This document shows positions 57,791 through 64,000 of a stretch of DNA of 64,000 nucleotides, one piece after another (position 1 is the stretch's first letter; each line of letters starts with the position of its first letter). The notes under the pieces were generated by a model. The model was not told the origin of the DNA and did no database searches. It was given only the letters and a program-made list of their open reading frames with translations. Source of the DNA: Welwitschia mirabilis (taxonomy: Eukaryota; Gnetophyta; Gnetopsida; Welwitschiales); the NCBI GenBank assembly GCA_051453625.1, contig JBOZIK010000001.1, forward strand, positions 267,780,882-267,844,881, given 5' to 3'. Made by a program: the position numbers and the translations under genes.

Positions 57791-59118
57791 TCTTATAAGA
57801 TCCTATAGTTACTATGTATATATGGATTTAAACATTTCTCACATTTTCTTATTATCCTTTTCTTCCATGCTATGTGTGTATAAACCTCATTTTTGTTTGG
57901 CATTCTATGTATACCATCTATATGCATTGCATCCTTCTCTTTAGTGTATTTTCCTTTTTTTATTTTTATGCTCACTTTTATGATTACCCACTTTATTTTA
58001 CCATTTACCTAGCCTTCACTCCATTTTAATGATGCCTCTTCATATTATGATTACGTATTAATAATCATATTTCTCCTTAAGCACCAGATACATATTATGG
58101 ACTTCCAAAAAAAAAGGAAGATAAGAAGTTAAATAATTTATTATAAAGTTTACCAGATGATTTTAAAGTAAGAAAATTTCTAACCAAATGAAAAACGTAG
58201 AAATAGAGATATGAAAAATATCCCACATTATGAAAATAACTCTCAAATCTATGTTAATAGAAATCACATGAACCAAATCTAGTCATAGGTTATTTTCAAT
58301 CATTTTATTTATTAAAAAAAGTTAATGTGATCAAAATAATGAAACTCATTTCGTTTGAATTTCTTTATTATATGTATCGAAAAACATTCTTTGTGTTTAA
58401 ATTTTAAAGGTGTAAGTACTTAATATTTCTTAGCAATAACTATTTCCTTCATATTATGACTAGAAGCTATATTCTGAATAGGTGCCAAAACATGTGGTTC
58501 AATATCATAAATTTCTTTACTTACATAATTAATTTTTAATTCAAGAACCTGATAGCAAATGGAGGAAGGTAAATAGGTAAATAGATATCTTTGAGAGCTT
58601 AGCAATGTGAGATGTGAATTGTAGAAAAAGAAGACACATATTTCTTTAGGGAAGATCCTTCAGGAGTTATGACCTCATCCTTGAATATTTATGCATCACT
58701 TTTCTTGTACATTTGATCTTCCTTATAAAACCACAAGATCCTTGTAAAGGAGTTAAGGTTCCTTGGAAAGAAAGTGAGTTACAGAATTTATTTTGGATAG
58801 ATTGAACCATGGTTTCTAAAGAGTTCATCTCTTGGATTTGGTTTTTTAAAATCCTCTAAATCTTTAAATTGCATACCAATAAATCTTTAGACATTCTAAT
58901 TTACTCTAAATTGCATGGTATTAGTTTCAAAAGTAAATGTAAAGAAAAAGAATTAATTGAGGGTATAGATGGATGTAAGAGATTTAGTAATTATTGTTGA
59001 TGTTGGGCATGGGAATATCACTTTAGTTGATGTAATTTTACAGTAATCCAAGGTGTTTCATTAGAATCAACCTATGCAAGAAAAAACTATGGACTCTAAT
59101 ACATTGAAAATAAAGAGG
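57791..59118. other. Unassigned stretch left of gypsy 3
   Basis: No domain assigned. On the minus strand at about 58700-58900 there is a run reading EMNSLETMVQSIQNKFCNSL, which could be the N-terminal part of a Gypsy gag belonging to the relic at 57.4-57.8 kb, but the order would be reversed by distance and this is weak. The open frame at 58420-58605 has no recognisable domain. Confidence 0.35.
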
Positions 59119-59123
59119 GTTGA

Positions 59124-60196
59124 TGGACTACCAAATTATGTGTATTTAATGTGGTTTTATGAGTTGTTTTGTAAGAAATTTTCATAAGTTTAGATGCAAT
59201 TCTGAGGATTAAAAAGAATTAATAGAAGATCTTAGAAATATGCAATTCTTGACATGATTAAAGGTAGTTAAGGCACATTTTAATGCATATGGCTTTGGAG
59301 GAAAATCACTAATGTAAAAGGAAGACTTCTCTCTAATGAAAAATATAAAAAGAACTATTATCCCATCTATCATCCCCATGATAGCCAGGATGACATTATA
59401 TAGATGCCAAATGAGAATGCTAACATGCACTAGAGCCGAAACTATTGAGCCAGCCTTTCTAAAGGGTTTTCGTCCACTCATGTGATCCAGATGATAGCCA
59501 GGACAATATTTGTAACCACCAACTAATCTTTATCCATTTTTTCCTTTTATCTCTTATAATTAAGTGCATTTTGTATTACCTTTTGTGTGTTGGTTTGTTT
59601 CTTAACCCTATAAATAAGACCCTCCTTCAAATCACCTCTTCATATTTGATGCACTAGACATTCTTGTAATAGAAGATCAAATAGAAGGAGATCCTTCTTA
59701 AGAGTTGTAGAAAGACCTTCCCTTGGTAAAAGGTTGTAAATCATCCATTAAGGTTCAACTATTTTGTAACCCAAATGCTGGTTCCATTTAGTATAAAATT
59801 TTGTTTTCATTTATACATTTAGTTCTGTTAGATGTCTTTTATAATTTAATTTAACCTTATTCTAATGAAAATTTCGTGAATGATATAGGCCTTAAGGGTC
59901 ACATTTTTTAAGGCTAAAAGAAAGTAGCTTAGATTCACTTTGTATTGCATTTAGATTTAGTTGCATTTTCATTTGCATTGCATCTTTATTTTCTGCATTG
60001 TTCTTAAAATTCAATTATAATATTCTTTTTAGAAATCAATCCTCATTCTTCTCTCATAAGTCTTTGATAGATTATGACATTCAGGTCAACTCTCATCTAT
60101 ATTAGTGTGTTGTGTTGTGTAGATATCTTTTCTTAGTTTTGAATGATAGGATCTTCATAAGTGTAATCATTTGCACACATACACATCACAACATCA
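59124..60196 (+). repeat. 5' LTR of gypsy 3
   Basis: 1073 bp, from TGGACTACCAAATT to CATCA, matching 23128-24207. The TATA box (TATAAATA) is at 59609-59616. Two CATCC-ATGATAGCCAGGA motifs are at about 59368-59390 and 59485-59502. An antisense 90-codon frame (59481-59209) lies here and is a chance frame within the LTR. Confidence 0.85.
59609..59616 (+). promoter_or_regulatory. TATA box of the gypsy 3 LTR
   Basis: CCCTATAAATAAGACCC, conserved in place and sequence with 23617-23624. Transcription would be expected to start some 25-35 bases downstream, near 59640-59650. Confidence 0.65.
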
Positions 60197-60214
60197 TGGT
60201 ACCATTGCTAGGGA
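60197..60214 (+). promoter_or_regulatory. Primer-binding site of gypsy 3 (Asp-tRNA type)
   Basis: TGGTACCATTGCTAGGGA directly follows the LTR end. It differs from the Athila primer site TGGCGCCGTTGCCGGGGA by five changes, all C-to-T, C-to-A or G-to-A. This supports the Athila-like assignment of gypsy 1-3. Confidence 0.8.
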
Positions 60215-60745
60215 AGGATGTTTAGAAGTAAGAGGTTGTCATCATTTGGATGAGTAAATTGGATTTCTATTTGATTATTTATCTGTAATAACATTGTATT
60301 TTTAATTAGAAATTTTCAATTTTTAGTTTTCATTTTGTTTTATTTTTAGTTCATAGTTTTTTATTTTCCATAGTTTGTAATAATAGTTATCATCCTCTTT
60401 ATCATCCCCATGGTAAGGTAGAAAATTGTTCATTTTCTTTTTTTTTTTGGTTTATTATTTTTGGATTTTGAATTATAGTTTTATATTAGCATAATAATAA
60501 TTACATTATCTCCTATGTCATCCACATGACCAAAAGAATGATAGGCTATGTATTTTTTTCTTTTAACTTTTTCCTTTATTGAATTTCTATTTTCTATTTT
60601 CTATTTTCTATGTCTGTCTTTCCCTCTATCATCTCCACAATAGTCAAGACCCTTGTTTGTTATTTTTTATTTCATTTTCTATTGTTTTCTATTTGTAAGA
60701 TGATGTAACATAATCAACCTAAGAAAGAAATATCAAAGAGAAAGA
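60215..60745 (+). other. T-rich leader of gypsy 3 with repeated palindrome-like words
   Basis: Non-coding leader between primer site and gag. It has a short TTTCTATTTTCTA tandem at about 60587-60612 and three copies of the LTR-type word: ATCATCCCCATGG (about 60401), GTCATCCACATGAC (60517-60530, 5-bp inverted arms) and TATCATCTCCACAATAG (about 60627). Confidence 0.6.
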
Positions 60746-61880
60746 ATGTTAATAGAAGAAAACATCAGTAAAGGATTGGTAGACTTCAAAATTGAATCAG
60801 AAAAACAATCTTTAGGTGCATATAATATTATTTTTAATTTATTTTTCCTGAATTTGATCCCATTAAAGAAATTTTTTTTAAAAGATAATATAAAAGAAGG
60901 TAATTTTATAATATTTTTATTGAGCACTGTACAAAAACAAAAACAATTTGTAAGGTCTTCAACTCCTAGTCCTAATGTGAATGTTAGCCTTAGGGAATTA
61001 TTAGTAAATAAGAAAGGAGAAATTTAAACCTCTTTTGATTTACCAGCATAAGATGATGTTGAGTTAAAGAACCTAAATGCCTATCTAATCTTTAGTCATG
61101 AATGCGATGAGGATCCCCTCCAATACATTATAGACACAAAACAATTAATTCTTATCTCTAGAAATAAAAAGAAGAATATTAGCAAGAGAACATATATGGT
61201 AATCTTTGCCATGATATTAAAGGTAAAGGTAAAACTTTGGCTAAAAACTATACTTCATAAAAGTTTAAAGTCTTGAAATCAAAGTCCAAGAAGATTTAAT
61301 TAAAAGATTCATGAGTAAAGCAACCATTAGAAAAAGGAAAAAGGAAGTGAAAAACTTTCAATAACAACCAAATAAAAATTATGATTTCACATATGAACAC
61401 GTCTTTATAACAACTCACTCTAATCCAGTAAAGGCTTTTACATGGGAATAACTAGCTAACTACTTTTATAATGGGCTAAACTATGAAAGAAAATAACTTT
61501 TAGACTTCTCTTGTGGTAGAAACCTTATGAATCTCACATTAGAAAATTCTTGGAAAACATTATAAGAACTTGTAGAGGTAAGTTAGACTTGGCCAACATC
61601 AAAAGATAATTACACTGTAGGAGAAACCCTCAAAGACTTAAAAGAGATTAAATAAGAAAAGGAGATAGAAGACAACCCTATAAAACTAATTAGAGATCTT
61701 ACAACTCTGGAGAAGTACACTAAAATGATCTTAGATGCCAAATTAGAAACTAAGAAGAATGTTATGCTAGCGTGTAACTTATGTAAGGATAATTATCACA
61801 TTACCAAAGATTACCCACTATTGCCAACATACAAAGAGAAAATACATGAATATGTTTACACTTTCATCCAAACATTTCTA
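60746..61880 (+). pseudogene. gag: Athila-like gag with zinc knuckle (gypsy 3)
   Basis: First open stretch 60746-61027 (93 codons), then the acidic and Lys-rich middle in shifted frames. Near 61440-61560 the core reads TWE-LANYFYNGLNYERKQ, LLDFSCGRNLMNLTLENSW, matching the Athila-type gag domain and the copy in gypsy 1. The C-terminus reads TTLEKYTKMILDAKLETKK and a zinc knuckle at 61773-61814 (CNLCKDNYHITKDY) with the last Cys changed to Tyr. PLLPTYKEK follows. The antisense frame at 60733-60927 is a shadow. Confidence 0.8.
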
Positions 61881-62900
61881 AACTTTAGAAATTAAAATTA
61901 GGTATAACCTAGGTTGAATACGCATTTTCAAAATAATTTTCAACCTTTTAAAAATCAATTCAAAAATTCAAACTTTTAACTAAGTCCATCAAATTTTCAA
62001 CATCAAGAAAATTCACTTCAAAACTCTACTATTAACCTTACAAAATTATAAGAAAAGCAAAATGTCAACATTGAAAACTTAGTAAATGTCTTTCAAAAAA
62101 TCATGTTGATAAACTAAATATCACAAAGGTCATTAAAAAAAAAAACCTCTTTGAAATCCCAAAGAAATAAGAAGAGACTATAAGGTTGTAACATAAAGCA
62201 GACATAAAGTAAACCTTCCTTTTTGTGAATCATCAACCTTCCAAAATGACATTAGAAATAATGAGAAAGAAGACAACATCAAAATATTATAATATTATAA
62301 CTTTCCTTCTCTTGATAAAAATAAAAAGAAAAATTCTTTACAAAAAAAACTAGCTACCTCTTGCCTTAATAGGCTTAATGCTAATTCAACTTTCAATAAA
62401 CATTTGAAATCCTTGATGAAAAATATAAGCATAAACTTACCCTTCTAGAAACTTTTAAAACAAAATCCATGGTACTCAAAGCTATGAAAAGACTTAACAA
62501 CAAAAGAACAAAAATTATTTATCCCTAATAAAGTCTTTTTAGCTCAATTCCTTACAAATTTGGTATTACAAAATCTCTAAAATTTAAAGATCTAGGGACA
62601 GCAATGGTTAGTATTACATTAGATGGAAACAAAAAGATTAGAAGAGATTTAATTAACTTTAGAGTTAGTGTTAACATAATTCCATTATACATTTACAAAG
62701 GACTTGGTTTAAAAGGTAGAATAAAGCCTATTCAGATTCTTTTAGAGTTAGTAAATACTTTAGTTAAGAAATCCTTAGGAGTTATCAAAGATTTAATGAT
62801 ACAAATTAAATAGTTCTACTACATAATAAATGTTGTTATCATAGTGGTTAAACATAATAAAGGATATCCATTACTTCTAGAATGAGCCTTCTATGCAACA
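61881..62900 (+). pseudogene. pol: Protease region of gypsy 3, active site lost
   Basis: After an Asn/Phe/Gln-rich linker in several frames, the protease is readable in an open stretch at 62604-62813: VSITLDGNKKIRRDLINFRV, NIIPLYIYKGLGLKGRIKP, ILLELVNTLVKKSLGVIKD. It aligns with 20280-20500 of gypsy 2. The catalytic D-[LI]-G is changed to N-F-R here, so protease activity is lost. INVVIIVVKHNKGYPLLLE-A after a stop corresponds to the flap and G-R-P-F-L region. Confidence 0.75.
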
Positions 62901-62979
62901 GTCCATGGCATTACTGACACAAAGACTAGGATAATAGACTGTCATCTAGGAAACAAAAAGTTTATAATTAGATTTTTTG

Positions 62980-63360
62980 ATGCAACTGATAAAGGCCTTG
63001 GTGACGAAATGGATATAGAAAGTAAAATTAAATCAAATTTATTCCTTCAACATCATTCCCTTGAATAAAGATGGCTGATATTAGATGAGCCTATGTTTTA
63101 TGATGACCCACTTGAGATTAAGAATGTTTAAGGCTTTGATACATCCAACTTTGGGCATAACTTTTTAAATAAAAATGCAAGGAATCCAAATGTTAATTGA
63201 AAACTCATACCTTAAGGGATATTATCCATTACATAAGCCAGAGACTAAAAATTTTAGTTTAAACCTAAAAAATCTTCCTAGTGAACTAAAATATACTTTT
63301 CTTTGTAATAATCAAAACAAACCTCTCATAATCAATGAAAATATCTTCTTTGAATGAGAG
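62980..63360 (+). pseudogene. pol: Protease-RT linker and RT N-terminus (gypsy 3)
   Basis: DKGLGDEMDIESKIKSNLFL and QHHSLE, then LDEPMFYDDPLEIKN, and in the last open stretch (63175-63357) NSYLKGYYPLHKPETKNFSL and NLKNLPSELKYTFLCNNQNK. Same order and end as 20590-21001 in gypsy 2. The RT core does not follow. Confidence 0.65.
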
Positions 63361-64000
63361 TTATCTTTAATATTTCTTTTGACTTCTAAAATTCATGTGC
63401 TTATATGATATCATAGAGATTTATCTGCTATTCCTCTCTTCCTCCAATTGATTCTACTAAAAAATAATTGTAGGCCTTTTATATTTTATCAATTGATGAA
63501 TATTTAGTTTGGGCATTATTTCTCTAAAAGAATGCAATTCCCTAAGACCATAAAAATAAATCCTTCCTTTTTTCTTCTTTTTTAATAAAAGTGTTGAATA
63601 GAATTTAGGGTTTAAATAAAATTTGTTTTTATTTTGCTTTAGTATTTCCTTTTTGCTCTTATATGTTATAATTTTTACTTTGGTTTTTTAGTAAAAAATT
63701 AATCTATGGTTAGGTCCTTACCTTTTTGAGAAAGTACATTCTAATGATTCTATTAAGATTTCTAACTTAACCACTAAAGAATTAGAAAGTTAATGGATAA
63801 AAGTTGAAAATATATGAGTAACTTTCTTAATTTTCTCTTAGCTTTTTCCTTTATAGGCCATTATGACATTACTTGATTATCTTTTAAACATGACTTATAT
63901 ACTTATTTCCATGATTAGTCTTTTAACTTGGGCATTTTATAGTGGTAAAGTTAGATTCATTCAATCTTAAAATCTTCACACATCTATGAACTTCAATTGA
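63361..64000 (+). pseudogene. pol: Deletion spacer, integrase C-terminal tail and start of 3' region (gypsy 3)
   Basis: 63361-63680 is non-coding and matches 21002-21240. From about 63684 the frame reads INLWLGPYLFEKVHSNDSIK and ISNLTTKELES, the S-x-W-x-G-P-F ... V-x-x-x-G-x-V-E-I end of integrase. From about 63800 it is homologous to the 3' non-coding region of gypsy 2 (GCCATTATGACATTACTTGA at 63858 compares with 21633). The element continues beyond the window. Confidence 0.65.

Larger units (their letters stand above)
59124..64000 (+). mobile_element. Gypsy 3: Athila-like Ty3/Gypsy element, 5' part
   Basis: Complete 5' LTR (59124-60196), primer-binding site, leader, gag, protease, RT N-terminus and integrase C-terminus, continuing off the right edge within the 3' non-coding region. 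It is the same subfamily as gypsy 2, with the same pol deletion. All frames are interrupted. Confidence 0.85.

Noticed and set aside
59209-59481. 90-codon minus-strand frame
   Set aside because: Entirely inside the gypsy 3 LTR and antisense to it; not kept open in the gypsy 2 LTR.
1-64000. Host genes, tRNA or rRNA genes
   Set aside because: No intact long frame, no exon-like series with splice signals, and no tRNA-like A and B boxes or rRNA sequence were noticed.

Overview
The window looks like a piece of intergenic heterochromatin from a flowering plant with a large, repeat-rich genome. It is very AT-rich and holds no intact gene. Nearly everything recognisable is an old LTR retrotransposon, with one LINE relic. 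Coding frames are broken mostly by TAA and TAG codons where glutamine or tryptophan is expected, as 5-methylcytosine deamination would produce. Two runs of N (100 and 10 bases) mark it as an assembled scaffold. All assignments were made by eye from motifs and from aligning copies inside the window; no database search was possible.

Layout. 1-4285: 3' part of a plus-strand Ty1/Copia element of SIRE/Maximus type (copia A), with gag, an extra ORF3 and the 3' LTR. 4735-6870: LTR end plus gag of another Copia (copia E). 6912 to about 12.4-12.8 kb: plus-strand Athila-like Ty3/Gypsy element (gypsy 1) with gag fused to RNase H and integrase. 13527-27556: minus-strand SIRE-type Copia (copia C) with two LTRs, split in its protease by a younger plus-strand Athila-like element (gypsy 2, 18640-24207). 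About 27700-28715: LTR of the copia E family. 32.8-33.7 kb: minus-strand LINE reverse transcriptase relic. 39198-46232: SIRE-type Copia with both LTRs, primer-binding site and polypurine tract (copia B). 50792-57030: minus-strand Gypsy with two LTRs and an Athila-type primer-binding site. 57.4-57.8 kb: separate minus-strand Gypsy gag relic. 59124 to the window end: Athila-like element (gypsy 3) with 5' LTR, primer-binding site, gag, protease and pol fragments.

How the pieces relate. Gypsy 1, 2 and 3 belong to one lineage. Gypsy 2 and 3 share the same deletion from the RT N-terminus to the integrase C-terminus, while gypsy 1 lost the complementary part. The three SIRE-type elements (A, B, C) all keep gag and ORF3 but have lost the reverse transcriptase core, so none could move without help. 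In each of the three, the short palindromic motif iterated in the LTR (GTCGAC-like in A, GACGTC-like in B and C) reappears in a block just upstream of ORF3. This is the most interesting recurring pattern in the window.

Stretches where I recognise nothing beyond AT-rich decay: about 12.8-13.5, 28.7-30.8, 34.7-39.2, 46.2-50.8 and 57.8-59.1 kb.
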